DNA from: Ramlibacter sp.
Lineage (GTDB): Bacteria; Pseudomonadota; Gammaproteobacteria; Burkholderiales; Burkholderiaceae_C
Length of the DNA stretch: 64,000 nt
Reading direction: 5' to 3'
NCBI GenBank assembly: GCA_021323335.1
Contig: JAJTCN010000003.1
Coordinates: 1 to 64,000 of the forward strand
The stretch's first letter is position 1. Each line of letters opens with the position of its first letter. The position numbers and the translations under genes are program-made. Below, piece after piece: positions 27,993 to 38,301 of the stretch. Under the pieces are notes generated by a model that made no database searches, was not told the origin of the DNA, and saw only the letters and a program-made list of their open reading frames with translations.

Positions 27993-28084
27993 CGGCAACT
28001 CCTTGACGCACGCGAAGCCAGCATAGGCTCGCGCGCGCCGCCGCGAAAGGCATGACCCTTGCCGCGGCATGGGAGGGCCCGGGC

Positions 28085-28492
28085 CTAGGCTTCGACGTCC
28101 TCGATGACGAGGTGGCGGTACTTCTGCCCGTAGGTGATGCCGCTGCCGCGCAGCAGCTCGAGGATGCGGTCGGAGTCCTCGGCCTTGGGGGCGTGGACCA
28201 TCAGCCCGTAGTGGCCCTCGCGGGCGAACCCGGCGAACTTGCGCACCGTGTCACCCTCCGTTCCTGCCGAGGGAACGATCGCGTCGTCGCCGGCGGTGCC
28301 GATGATGTCGCGGCGGAAGTCTTCCGGGGTCACCAGCAGCACGTCGTCGTCGGCAATGCCTTCGTCCGCCAGCAGCTTCCCGGCGTCGCGCGCCTGCTGC
28401 TCGCCGGCGAACATCAGCACCAGCCAGCCCGTGGGATAGAACACGCCGCCGAGCGCCGTCTTCATGCTGGAATCGAGTTGGAATGGCTTCAT
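28085..28492 (-). CDS. Conserved protein of unknown function, tandem paralogue 2
   Basis: 135 residues, starting MKPFQLDSSMKTALGGVFYP. It shares with its neighbour the GVFYPTG motif, an LMF-x-A/S-E-x-x-AR-x-A helix, the GTEGxTxRxF segment, an EGH-x-x-L-x-VHA strand, and the end YGQKYRHLVIEDVEA. An ancient tandem duplication is the simplest reading. Each gene has its own SD, and 92 bases separate them. The function is unknown; the pattern of strand-helix repeats suggests a small ligand-binding or stress protein (weak inference). Confidence 0.8.
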   Translation of the reverse strand: MKPFQLDSSMKTALGGVFYPTGWLVLMFAGEQQARDAGKLLADEGIADDDVLLVTPEDFRRDIIGTAGDDAIVPSAGTEGDTVRKFAGFAREGHYGLMVHAPKAEDSDRILELLRGSGITYGQKYRHLVIEDVEA

Positions 28493-28595
28493 CTGCGCTC
28501 CTTGTTGTAGCTCTGGAGCATTGCAGCGCAGCTACGCGGGCCGCCGTGTAGTCAAGGGTGGCGGAGGGCGGTAGGAGCAGCGCGGACAAGCCGCG

Positions 28596-28614
28596 CGGCC
28601 CGGCCCCCGGGCCG
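28596..28614 (-). terminator. GC-rich hairpin after the glycosidase-like gene
   Basis: CGGCCCGG (28596-28603) pairs with CCGGGCCG (28607-28614) around CCC, four bases beyond the stop of the minus-strand lipoprotein gene. No T-run follows, so it is a weak or stabilising element. Confidence 0.4.
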
Positions 28615-28617
28615 GCC

Positions 28618-30471
28618 TCACCGGCAGGTGGTCCACGCCGACTTCGCGCTGTCGGCGACGGTGCGCGCGGCCTGGTACTTCGCGCCCGCCAGGTCGGTCG
28701 GGTCATTGGTGAGGCCCCAGTAGCCATACCGGTCCCACGAGGAGGACAGGCTGTAGTGCATGAAGAGGTCGTTGCCGCAGCCGAACCATTGCGTCACTTC
28801 GCGACGCACCAGTTCTCCCATCTGCGCGTCCCGGCTGGCGGCGAGCTTCGCGACCTGGTTCGCCGGGCTCTGCCGCAGGTCGGGGCCGCCCTCGTAGGCC
28901 AGGCTCTTGATCCCGTAGTAATCGGCCAGCGCCTTGTGCGATGCACCCGTGTAGTTGCCGCCCGAGTAGGGCTTGCGGACGAAGGCGCCGTTCTCGTGCA
29001 CGCCGGCGGCGAAGAAGGCTTCGTTTTCCGTGCCCAGGGATGCTTCGAGGCTCTGGAGGATCTGGGCAGGCGTGGCTGTCGGCGAAGCCGCCAGCGTCTC
29101 GTCCAGGTAGAAGTAGGGCGCCGTGGCCACGCCGTAGATCAGCGACGAGGGCACGCCGCGGTAGGTGGCGATGTTCTTCAGCACCTGCTCCGCGATGCCC
29201 GGATTGACGAACTGGGTGGCGTACACCACGCGCACCTGGTTGTTCAGCGCGCCGGGGCCGTAGACCTCCGAGAAGATCTGGGCGATGCGCACGGTGCGCT
29301 TGCCGACCCGGTAGTAGCCGGCCCAGTAGGGATTGCATTCGCCGGCATTCGCGGCGAACAGCTCCGTGGTGCACGCCTGGCCCTTGGTCAGGGTCCGGTC
29401 GCCGGCGATCGCTTCCGCCACCGCCAGGTTCATGTTGTCGACGGTTTGCGTGAACTGGTAGTTCCACAGCTCGTTGCTGTACTCCACGTACACCACGCGT
29501 CCCGGCCACACCTGGTTCTTGAGGAGTTTCGCGAGCGAGCGGACGTAGGCATCGTCCGCGTGCACGGGAATGTTGATCCAGATGTCCTTGCCCAGCTGGT
29601 TGCCCACCTCGATCGCGTACTCGTACGCGGCGCCCTTGGCGGAGGCCTGCGAACCGGACGCCTTGACCGTGCGCTGGCGCCAGGTGCGCACCGGGTTGTG
29701 GTTGGTCCGCAGGAAGTCCATGAAACGCACGACGCGGAAAGGCTCCAGCGCCTGCGCGAACTGGTCGGTGAACACCTGGGCCGCCGGGTAGCCGGGCATC
29801 CGCAGCGACACGTTGCGCACGCCGTTGGTGGTGCCGCGGAAGGCCAGCACGAGCTGGGTGGCGTTGGCGCCGACCACGACCTCCCCCAGGGAACGGTTGG
29901 TTGCCGGGTCGTACGTGACGTTGCGCACCACGACGTTCGTGGAAACGCTCGCATCGACCGTGGCCCGTCCCACGAACCGCAGCCGGTAGACGCCGGGCTT
30001 GATGGTCGCGTAGGGCTTGCCCTCGTCGCCGGGCTCCGCGGTGCGCACGTTGACCATGACGGCCGCATCGCCGGTGGGCCAGCCCAGCGCATCCACGGAC
30101 GCCGCCTCATCCCAGGGGGCGTCCACGGTGCCCCAGGGGCGCGCACTCTTCATCAGGTCGACGAAGGGCTGCAGGCGAGCCCAGTCCGAGACGCCTTCCA
30201 GGTTCACTCCCAGCGGGGCGCGGTCGGCGGTGGAGGCCAGTTCCGCCGCGGTGGAGGACGGCAGGTCCGCGCGCTGGGCCGAGGGCTGGTCCTCGTCGAA
30301 GGCGGCCTCAGCCGCCATCGCGCCAGGTTCGGCGGCGCCCCCGGCGCCCCCGCCGCAGCCCGCGGAGAGAACGGCCAGGCCGAGGGCCATGGCGGCAGCT
30401 ACGGCTTTGCCGGATTTCCTTCGCGGTTGCTTGTAGGAGGAGACGCCGTCATCGTGTAGGTCTTGGTCCAT
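28618..30471 (-). CDS. Glycoside-hydrolase-like lipoprotein (cellulose-binding-type protein)
   Basis: 617 residues. A basic N-terminus precedes a signal with lipobox LSAGC (about residue 39), so it is an exported lipoprotein. The mature part starts with a low-complexity acidic stretch, then GVNLEGVSDWARLQPFVDLM, a beta-rich middle, and a barrel-like second half. EYSNELWN (general acid candidate Glu) and AYEGG near residue 515 (nucleophile candidate Glu) resemble the paired glutamates of clan GH-A glycosidases. It may act on an extracellular polysaccharide; the substrate is unknown. GTG/ATG alternatives downstream are possible, but the ATG at 30471 keeps the basic leader. Confidence 0.75.
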   Translation of the reverse strand: MDQDLHDDGVSSYKQPRRKSGKAVAAAMALGLAVLSAGCGGGAGGAAEPGAMAAEAAFDEDQPSAQRADLPSSTAAELASTADRAPLGVNLEGVSDWARLQPFVDLMKSARPWGTVDAPWDEAASVDALGWPTGDAAVMVNVRTAEPGDEGKPYATIKPGVYRLRFVGRATVDASVSTNVVVRNVTYDPATNRSLGEVVVGANATQLVLAFRGTTNGVRNVSLRMPGYPAAQVFTDQFAQALEPFRVVRFMDFLRTNHNPVRTWRQRTVKASGSQASAKGAAYEYAIEVGNQLGKDIWINIPVHADDAYVRSLAKLLKNQVWPGRVVYVEYSNELWNYQFTQTVDNMNLAVAEAIAGDRTLTKGQACTTELFAANAGECNPYWAGYYRVGKRTVRIAQIFSEVYGPGALNNQVRVVYATQFVNPGIAEQVLKNIATYRGVPSSLIYGVATAPYFYLDETLAASPTATPAQILQSLEASLGTENEAFFAAGVHENGAFVRKPYSGGNYTGASHKALADYYGIKSLAYEGGPDLRQSPANQVAKLAASRDAQMGELVRREVTQWFGCGNDLFMHYSLSSSWDRYGYWGLTNDPTDLAGAKYQAARTVADSAKSAWTTCR

Positions 30472-30611
30472 TCCCGAATCGTAGGCAAGCCCTTTCGATC
30501 TGGCTCAGCAGGACGCAGCCGCAAGGTAACCGTTCGAAAGGATGAGCTTGCGGCCGTGTGATATTCACGCAGCAGCGCGGCGGGACGTTTCGCGCAGCAG
30601 ACAGTCGGGAC

Positions 30612-31004
30612 TCACGCCGTTGCGGACCGGCGCGCCTTCCGCAGCAGGAACACGGTCAGGACGAAGGTGGCGCATAGCGCCACGTTCGCCGCCAGCTCCC
30701 TGGGTGAGGGCGAAAGCACCAGCCAGAAGCCCTTGCCCTTGATGAGGGAGGAGAAGCTCGACACGCAGAACGGCATGGCGAACAGGCGGAAGACCTGCCA
30801 CCTGTCGCTCCAGACCGGATTGCGGCCGCTCACGCTGAGGATGAGGGCCACCCCGATGAGTGCGCTGATGCCCAGCGAATTGATCCAGAGACTTGGCGAC
30901 GGATCGAAATGGTGGAACACCGTGCTGGTCCACCAGAGGAGGTAGCACCAGAGAACGGTCTTGCCATTCGACAAGTTGGACAGGTAGCGGGCGATGGATG
31001 CCAT
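30612..31004 (-). CDS. Conserved membrane protein of unknown function
   Basis: 130 residues with four probable membrane helices: KTVLWCYLLWWTSTVFHHF, SLGISALIGVALILSVSG, a hydrophobic stretch around FRLFAMPFCVSSFSSL, and VALCATFVLTVFLLRK. No recognised domain. It stands alone between the lipoprotein gene and dusA, divergent from the latter. I cannot assign a function. Confidence 0.75.
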   Translation of the reverse strand: MASIARYLSNLSNGKTVLWCYLLWWTSTVFHHFDPSPSLWINSLGISALIGVALILSVSGRNPVWSDRWQVFRLFAMPFCVSSFSSLIKGKGFWLVLSPSPRELAANVALCATFVLTVFLLRKARRSATA

Positions 31005-31077
31005 CTCGACAGCATAGTGGGCCTCGCGGCAGCCCGCGGCGGGTGCCGCCGGGGAGGTGCGTAAACTCGGCCCCGTG

Positions 31078-32106
31078 ATGAATCAACGCGTTGTGCCGGA
31101 AGCGTGCGCCTGGCGAATGAGCGTCGCCCCGATGATGGACTGGACCGATCGCCACTGCCGCTACTTCCATCGGTTGCTCAGCCGCCGCACCCGCCTGTAC
31201 ACGGAGATGGTGACCACCGGCGCGCTGCTGCATGGCGACGTCCCGCGGCACCTGGACTTCGACGAGACCGAGCACCCGGTGGCGTTGCAACTGGGCGGCA
31301 GCGAGCCGGCCGACCTGGCGCACGCCGCGAAGCTGGGCGCGCAGTGGGGCTACGACGAGATCAACCTGAATTGCGGCTGCCCCAGCGAACGCGTGCAGCG
31401 CGGCTCCTTCGGCGCCTGCCTGATGGCGGAGCCGAAGCTGGTGGCCGATGGCGTCAAGGCCATGGTCGACGCTGTCGACGTGCCGGTGACCGTGAAGCAC
31501 CGCATCGGCATCGACAAGGTGGAGAGCTACGACTTCGTGCGGGACTTCGTCGGCACCGTCGCCGAGGCCGGCTGCGGCGTCTTCATGGTCCATGCCCGCA
31601 ACGCCTGGCTGAAGGGGCTCTCGCCCAAGGAGAACCGCGAGGTCCCGCCGCTGCGCTACGACCTGGTGCACCGCCTGAAGCAGGAATTCCCGCACCTGGT
31701 GATCGGCATCAACGGCGGGATCGCGACCGACGCAGTCGTGCAGGAGCAGTTGCGGGTGCTGGACGGCGTGATGGTCGGCCGGGAGGCCTATCACCACCCC
31801 TGGTGGCTGGCGCGCTGGGACGAACTGTTCTACGGCGAGGCGCCGTCCGGGCTCACGCGCGAGGAAGTGGAGGAGCGGATGGTCGCGTACATGGAGCGCG
31901 AGCACGCCCGGCGCGGCACGCCGTGGCATTCCATCGCGCGGCACATGATGGGGCTGTACAACGGCTTGCCGGGAGCACGGAAGTGGCGGCAGGTGTGGAG
32001 CGACCACAAGCTGAAGGTGGAACGGCCGCGGGAGGTGATGCGGCTGGCGCATACCTCCCTTGTCATTCCCGCGGAGGCGGGAATCCAGGGCTCCCTTGCA
32101 TCCTGA
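31078..32106 (+). CDS. dusA: tRNA-dihydrouridine(20/20a) synthase
   Basis: 342 residues. The FMN barrel has the DusA signature MSVAPMMDWTDRHCRYFHRL, TEMVTTGALLHGD, and the catalytic Cys in NLNCGCPSERVQRGSFGACL. It reduces uridine 20/20a in the D-loop of tRNAs. ATG 31078 is used; ATG 31117 is also possible. The final ~16 residues (SLVIPAEAGIQGSLAS) are encoded by a REP-type repeat, so the native end of the gene has been replaced or extended by the element. Confidence 0.93.
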   Translation: MNQRVVPEACAWRMSVAPMMDWTDRHCRYFHRLLSRRTRLYTEMVTTGALLHGDVPRHLDFDETEHPVALQLGGSEPADLAHAAKLGAQWGYDEINLNCGCPSERVQRGSFGACLMAEPKLVADGVKAMVDAVDVPVTVKHRIGIDKVESYDFVRDFVGTVAEAGCGVFMVHARNAWLKGLSPKENREVPPLRYDLVHRLKQEFPHLVIGINGGIATDAVVQEQLRVLDGVMVGREAYHHPWWLARWDELFYGEAPSGLTREEVEERMVAYMEREHARRGTPWHSIARHMMGLYNGLPGARKWRQVWSDHKLKVERPREVMRLAHTSLVIPAEAGIQGSLAS

Positions 32107-32141
32107 ACGCCCTGGGCCCCCGCCTCCGCGGGGGTGACGGG
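32062..32141. repeat. Inverted pair of REP-like palindromes at the dusA end
   Basis: The first copy, 32062-32090, starts GTCATTCCCGCGGAGGCGGG and runs on to AATCCAGGG. The second copy at 32110-32141 is the reverse complement with changes (starts CCCTGGGCCCCCGCCTCCGC). Each contains its own small stem. This is a REPIN-like arrangement of the widespread CATTCCCGC-type repeat. It overlaps the dusA stop and probably also serves as the mRNA 3' structure. Confidence 0.8.
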
Positions 32142-32173
32142 AAGGCAGGTGGGGGTGACGACCTTCCGCAGAT

Positions 32174-32190
32174 GCTTTAAACTTAAACTA
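32174..32190 (+). promoter_or_regulatory. AT-rich operator-like sequence ahead of the aromatic acyl-CoA operon
   Basis: GCTTTAAACTTAAACTA is a strikingly AT-rich block, with TTTAA on each side of the core, 19 bases ahead of the ATG of the monooxygenase/reductase fusion. MarR-type regulators of aromatic pathways in this group often bind TTAAA-containing dyads. It may also contain the promoter. No regulator gene is in the window. Confidence 0.4.
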
Positions 32191-32208
32191 TCTAGGCCTG
32201 GAGCAACC

Positions 32209-34542
32209 ATGGACATCGTCTGCATCGGCGGCGGCCCGGCGGGGCTGTACTTCGCGTTGCTCATGAAGAAGCAGGACCCGTCGCATCGCGTGCGGGTCAT
32301 CGAACGCAACAAGCCCTACGACACCTTCGGCTGGGGCGTGGTGTTCTCCGACCAGACCCTCGGCAACCTGCAGGCGGCGGACTCCGAGAGCGCGGCCGAA
32401 GTCCTGGACGCCTTCAACCACTGGGACGACATCGAGGTCCACATCCGCGGCCACAAGGTGCGCTCCGGCGGCCACGGCTTCATCGGCATCGGCCGCAAGC
32501 GCCTGCTCAACATCCTGCAGCGTCGCTGCGAGCAACTGGGCGTCGAACTGGTCTTCGACACCAACGCCCAGGGCGACGAGGACTACCCAGGGGCCGACCT
32601 GGTCATCGCCAGCGACGGCCTGAACAGCCGCATCCGCACCAAGTATTCGGACACCTACAAGCCGGACATCGACCTGCGCGATTGCCGCTTCGTGTGGCTG
32701 GGCACGCACAGGAAGTTCGACGCCTTCACCTTTGCCTTCGAGGAGACGCCGCACGGCTGGTTCCAGGCCCACGCCTACCAGTTCGATGCCGACACCTCCA
32801 CCTTCATCGTCGAGACGCCGGAGGCGGTGTGGCAGAAGGCCGGGCTGGACCAGATGTCCAAGGAGGAGGCCATCGCGTTCTGCGAGCAGCTGTTCGCCAA
32901 GGTCCTCGACGGCCACGCGCTGATGTCGAATGCGTCCCACCTGCGGGGCTCGGCGCAATGGATCAAGTTCCCGCGCGTGGTCTGCGGCTCCTGGGTGCAC
33001 CACAACGGCCGCGCGCCGGTGGTGCTGATGGGCGACGCGGCGCACACCGCGCACTTCTCGGTGGGCTCCGGCACCAAGCTGGCGCTGGAGGACGCGATCG
33101 AGCTCGCCCGCTGCATCGGCCGCTCCCCGGGGGACCTGGCGCAGGCGCTGCGCCAGTACGAGGAGGTGCGCAGCGTCGAGGTGCTGAAGATCCAGAACGC
33201 GGCGCGCAATTCGACCGAGTGGTTCGAGAACGTGGCGCGCTACGTCAACCTGCCGCCCCAGCAGTTCGCCTATTCCCTGCTCACGCGCAGCCAGCGCATC
33301 AGCCACGAGAACCTGCGCCTGCGCGACCGCGGCTACGTCGAGCAGTACGAGGACTGGATCGCCGAGCGCTCCGGCGCCCATCGCGTCGCGCCGCAGCAGC
33401 CGATCCCACCGATGTTCACACCTTTCACCTTGCGAACGGTCACGCTGAAGAACCGCGTCGTGGTGTCGCCGATGGCCCAGTACTCCTGCGTGGACGGCCT
33501 GCCGGCGGACTACCACCTGGTGCACCTCGGCGCCCGCGCCATGGGCGGCGCCGGCATGGTGGTGGCGGAGATGACCTGCCCCAGCCCGGACGCGCGCATC
33601 ACGCCCGGCTGCCCGGGCCTGTGGAACACCCAGCAGCGCGACGGCTTCAAGCGCATCGTCGATTTCGTGCATGCCAACAGCGACGCGAAGATCGCCCTGC
33701 AGCTGGGACACGCCGGCCCCAAGGGCTCCACGCGGGTGCCGTGGGAGGGCGAGGACCTGCCGCTGGAGCAGGGCAACTGGCCTTTGCTGTCCGCGTCGCC
33801 GCAGCAATACCTGGACGGGGTGAGCGACTGGTCCCGCGCCATGACCCGCGCCGACATGGAGCGCGTGCGGGACGACTTCGTGCGCAGCACGCGCTACGCC
33901 GCCGAGGCCGGCTTCGACTGGCTGGAACTGCATTGCGCGCACGGCTACCTGCTCTCCAGCTTCATCTCGCCGCTGACCAACCAGCGCACCGACGACTACG
34001 GCGGCTCGCTGGCCAACCGCCTGCGCTGGCCGCTGGAAGTGTTTGCGGCCATGCGCGCGATGTGGCCGGCGGACAAGCCGATGTCGGTGCGGATCTCCGC
34101 GCACGACTGGGTGGAGGGCGGCATCACCCCCGACGACGCCGTCGACATCGCCCGGGCCTTCAAGGCGGCCGGCTGCGACCTGGTCGATTGCTCCTCCGGG
34201 CAGGTGAGCAAGAAGCAGCAGCCGGTGTACGGCCGCATGTACCAGACGCCGTTTGCCGATCGCATCCGCAACGAGGCGGGCATCGCCACCATGGCCGTGG
34301 GCGCGATCTCCGAGGCCGACCACGTGAACAGCATCATCGCGGCCGGCCGCGCGGACCTGTGCGCGATCGCGCGGCCGCACCTGGCCAACCCCGCCTGGTC
34401 GTTGCTGGAAGCCGCGAAGATCGGCTACCGCGACGTGCCGTGGCCGAAGCAGTACCTGTCCGGCAAGACCCAGCTCGAACGCAACCTGGAGCGCGAACGC
34501 GCCACCCAGGCCCAGGAGACGAAGAATGAACGATTCAACTGA
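32209..34542 (+). CDS. Bifunctional FAD monooxygenase / NADH:flavin oxidoreductase acting on an aromatic acyl-CoA
   Basis: 777 residues, two enzymes in one chain. Residues 1-~395 are an FAD monooxygenase: [15 protein letters not shown], then [16 protein letters not shown] and [20 protein letters not shown]. Residues ~402-777 are an Old Yellow Enzyme-like oxidoreductase: [32 protein letters not shown] and [20 protein letters not shown]. This is the architecture of 2-aminobenzoyl-CoA monooxygenase/reductase and of enzymes annotated as salicylyl-CoA 5-hydroxylase. It hydroxylates and then reduces the ring of the CoA thioester. The gene overlaps the enoyl-CoA hydratase start by 17 bases. No CoA ligase gene is near. 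Confidence 0.9.
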   Translation: MDIVCIGGGPAGLYFALLMKKQDPSHRVRVIERNKPYDTFGWGVVFSDQTLGNLQAADSESAAEVLDAFNHWDDIEVHIRGHKVRSGGHGFIGIGRKRLLNILQRRCEQLGVELVFDTNAQGDEDYPGADLVIASDGLNSRIRTKYSDTYKPDIDLRDCRFVWLGTHRKFDAFTFAFEETPHGWFQAHAYQFDADTSTFIVETPEAVWQKAGLDQMSKEEAIAFCEQLFAKVLDGHALMSNASHLRGSAQWIKFPRVVCGSWVHHNGRAPVVLMGDAAHTAHFSVGSGTKLALEDAIELARCIGRSPGDLAQALRQYEEVRSVEVLKIQNAARNSTEWFENVARYVNLPPQQFAYSLLTRSQRISHENLRLRDRGYVEQYEDWIAERSGAHRVAPQQPIPPMFTPFTLRTVTLKNRVVVSPMAQYSCVDGLPADYHLVHLGARAMGGAGMVVAEMTCPSPDARITPGCPGLWNTQQRDGFKRIVDFVHANSDAKIALQLGHAGPKGSTRVPWEGEDLPLEQGNWPLLSASPQQYLDGVSDWSRAMTRADMERVRDDFVRSTRYAAEAGFDWLELHCAHGYLLSSFISPLTNQRTDDYGGSLANRLRWPLEVFAAMRAMWPADKPMSVRISAHDWVEGGITPDDAVDIARAFKAAGCDLVDCSSGQVSKKQQPVYGRMYQTPFADRIRNEAGIATMAVGAISEADHVNSIIAAGRADLCAIARPHLANPAWSLLEAAKIGYRDVPWPKQYLSGKTQLERNLERERATQAQETKNERFN

Positions 34543-35386
34543 GCGGGTGGACCCCGCGCTGGCCGCGGGCAACCGCAAGCAACTGGCGGGCTACCGCGCC
34601 GAACACTTCCTCTGGCAGGTGCAGGACGGCGTCGCCACCGTCACGCTGAACCGGCCCGAGCGCAAGAACCCGCTGACCTTCGACTCGTATGCGGAACTGC
34701 GCGACTTGTTCGGCCAGTTGAAGTACGCGACCGACGTGCACGCCGTGGTGGTGGCCGGGGCCGGCGGCAACTTCTGCTCCGGCGGCGACGTGCACGAGAT
34801 CATCGGGCCGCTGGTGAAGTTGAAGGCACCGGAGCTGCTGATGTTCACGCGCATGACCGGCGACCTGGTGAAGGCCATGCGCGGCTGCCCGCAGCCCATC
34901 GTGGCGGCGGTGGACGGTGTCTGCGCCGGGGCGGGCGCCATCGTGGCCATGTCGTCCGACCTGCGGCTGGGCACCGCGCGCAGCAAGACCGCCTTCCTGT
35001 TCAACCGCGTCGGGCTGGCCGGCTGCGACATGGGCGCGTGCGCGATGCTGCCGCGGATCATCGGCCAGGGGCGGGCCAGCGAGCTGCTGTACACCGGCCG
35101 CTCCCTCGGAGGGGAAGAGGGCGAGCGCTGGGGTTTCTTCAACCGGCTGTGCGCACCCGAGTCGCTGCTGCAGGATGCGCAGGCGCTCGCGCGGCAGTTG
35201 GCCGAAGGGCCGACCTTCGCCAACGGCATCACCAAGACCATGCTCCACCAGGAATGGGCGATGACGCTGGAGCAGGCCATCGAGGCGGAGGCGCAGGCCC
35301 AGGCGCTGTGCATGCTGACGGGTGATTTCACCCGGGCGTACGAGGCGTTCGTGGCGAAGCAGAAGCCCCGGTTCGAAGGGAACTGA
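34526..35386 (+). CDS. Enoyl-CoA hydratase/isomerase family protein
   Basis: 286 residues. Crotonase-fold motifs: [20 protein letters not shown], the oxyanion-hole [15 protein letters not shown] and [20 protein letters not shown]. It probably hydrates or hydrolyses the ring of the non-aromatic cyclic acyl-CoA made by the preceding fusion enzyme. Coupled translation with both neighbours (17-base overlap and one-base gap). Confidence 0.93.
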   Translation: MNDSTERVDPALAAGNRKQLAGYRAEHFLWQVQDGVATVTLNRPERKNPLTFDSYAELRDLFGQLKYATDVHAVVVAGAGGNFCSGGDVHEIIGPLVKLKAPELLMFTRMTGDLVKAMRGCPQPIVAAVDGVCAGAGAIVAMSSDLRLGTARSKTAFLFNRVGLAGCDMGACAMLPRIIGQGRASELLYTGRSLGGEEGERWGFFNRLCAPESLLQDAQALARQLAEGPTFANGITKTMLHQEWAMTLEQAIEAEAQAQALCMLTGDFTRAYEAFVAKQKPRFEGN

Positions 35387-35387
35387 G

Positions 35388-36547
<1,160 letters not shown>

Positions 36548-36551
<4 letters not shown>

Positions 36552-36958
36552 ACGGTGACAACCCGGCCCAGGCGGTGCTGCCCGAAGGCTGGCCGCGCCC
36601 CAAGGGCTATGCGAACGGCGTGGTGGCCCAGGGCCGCATGCTGTTCATCGCCGGCATGATCGGCTGGGACGCCGAAGGGCGCTTCCATACGGATGACTTC
36701 GGCGGCCAGGCCCGGCAGGCCCTGCAGAATGTCGCCGACGTGCTGAAGGCGGCGGGCGGGAGGGGCGACAATATCGTCCGGATGACCTGGTACGTCACGG
36801 ACAAGCGCGAATACCTCGCCGCCGCGCGCGAGGTGGGGCGGGCGTTCCGCGAGATCATCGGCCACTACGACATCGCCATGACGGCGGTGGAAGTGAAGGC
36901 CCTGATCGAGGACCGTGCCAAGGTCGAGATCGAAGCCACGGCGGTGCTGCCGTCCTGA
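36548..36958 (+). CDS. RidA/YjgF family protein (enamine/imine deaminase type)
   Basis: 136 residues. Family features [44 protein letters not shown] and [10 protein letters not shown] are present. RidA proteins hydrolyse enamines and imines, releasing ammonia. In a pathway built on 2-aminobenzoyl-CoA this would remove the amino group after ring reduction, so the gene supports an anthranilate-type substrate. ATG 36548 overlaps the dehydrogenase stop in ATGA. Confidence 0.9.
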
Positions 36959-36983
36959 CACCCACCCGCATCGGAGTCCCTAC

Positions 36984-38171
36984 ATGGCCAACGCCAAAAC
37001 CAAAGCCGTCTTCCAGTGGGCCGACCCGCTGCTGCTGGAGTCGCAGATCACCGACGACGAGCGCGCCGTGCGCGACGCCGCCCACGCCTATTGCCAGGAA
37101 AAGCTGCTGCCCCGGGTGACCGAGGCCTTCCGCCACGAAAAGACGGACGCCGGCATCTTCCGCGAGATGGGGTCGCTCGGCCTGCTGGGCGCCACCATCC
37201 CCGAGCAGTACGGCGGCGCCGGCCTCAACTACGTCTGTTACGGACTCGTCGCCCGCGAAGTGGAGCGGGTCGACTCCGGCTACCGCTCGATGATGAGCGT
37301 GCAGTCCTCGCTGGTGATGGTGCCCATCAACGAATTCGGCAACGAGGCCACGAAGCAGAAGTACCTGCCCAAGCTGGCCAGCGGGGAGTGGATCGGCTGC
37401 TTCGGCCTGACCGAACCGAACCACGGCTCCGACCCGGCCAGCATGATCACCCGCGCCCGCAAGGTCGACGGCGGCTACAAGCTCAGCGGCAGCAAGATGT
37501 GGATCACCAACTCGCCGATCGCCGACGTGTTCGTGGTCTGGGCCAAGGACGACGAGGGCTCGATCCGCGGCTTCGTGCTGGAAAAGGGCTGGAAAGGCCT
37601 GTCCGCTCCCGCCATCCACGGCAAGGTCGGCCTGCGGGCCTCGATCACCGGCGAAATCGTCATGGAGGAAGTGTTCTGCCCCGAGGAGAACGCCTTCCCC
37701 GAGGTGCGCGGCCTGAAGGGCCCGTTCACCTGCCTGAACTCGGCGCGCTACGGCATCGCCTGGGGCGCGCTCGGCGCGGCGGAGGACTGCTGGTTCCGGG
37801 CCCGCCAGTACGTGCTGGACCGCAAGCAGTTCGGCAAGCCGCTGGCGGCCAACCAGCTGGTCCAGAAGAAGCTGGCCGACATGCAGACCGAGATCACCCT
37901 GGGCCTGCAGGGCTGCCTGCGCCTGGGACGCATGAAGGACGAGGGCACGGCCTCGGTGGAGATCACCTCCATCATGAAGCGCAACTCCTGCGGCAAGGCG
38001 CTGGACATCGCCCGCGTGGCGCGCGACATGATGGGCGGCAACGGCATCAGCGACGAATTCGGGGTCGCCCGCCACCTGGTGAACCTGGAGGTGGTGAACA
38101 CCTACGAGGGCACCCACGACATCCATGCGCTGATCCTCGGGCGCGCCCAGACCGGCATCGCGGCGTTCTGA
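36984..38171 (+). CDS. gcdH: Glutaryl-CoA dehydrogenase
   Basis: 395 residues. The N-terminal [50 protein letters not shown] and the C-terminal [19 protein letters not shown] are diagnostic. It converts glutaryl-CoA to crotonyl-CoA with release of carbon dioxide. As the last gene of the aromatic acyl-CoA operon it would process the ring-derived dicarboxyl-CoA, and it also serves lysine and tryptophan breakdown. It follows the RidA gene by 25 bases. Confidence 0.95.
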   Translation: MANAKTKAVFQWADPLLLESQITDDERAVRDAAHAYCQEKLLPRVTEAFRHEKTDAGIFREMGSLGLLGATIPEQYGGAGLNYVCYGLVAREVERVDSGYRSMMSVQSSLVMVPINEFGNEATKQKYLPKLASGEWIGCFGLTEPNHGSDPASMITRARKVDGGYKLSGSKMWITNSPIADVFVVWAKDDEGSIRGFVLEKGWKGLSAPAIHGKVGLRASITGEIVMEEVFCPEENAFPEVRGLKGPFTCLNSARYGIAWGALGAAEDCWFRARQYVLDRKQFGKPLAANQLVQKKLADMQTEITLGLQGCLRLGRMKDEGTASVEITSIMKRNSCGKALDIARVARDMMGGNGISDEFGVARHLVNLEVVNTYEGTHDIHALILGRAQTGIAAF

Positions 38172-38301
38172 GCTTTACATTGCCGTCGGCGCCGATGCAA
38201 CGCACCGGCCCCGGCGCGTGACCTTTTGCGTGCCATCCCCCAACCTGAAGGCGCGAGCGGAGGTGCCGTCGCTAGAATCGTGACCAGCAATCCAATCACC
38301 G

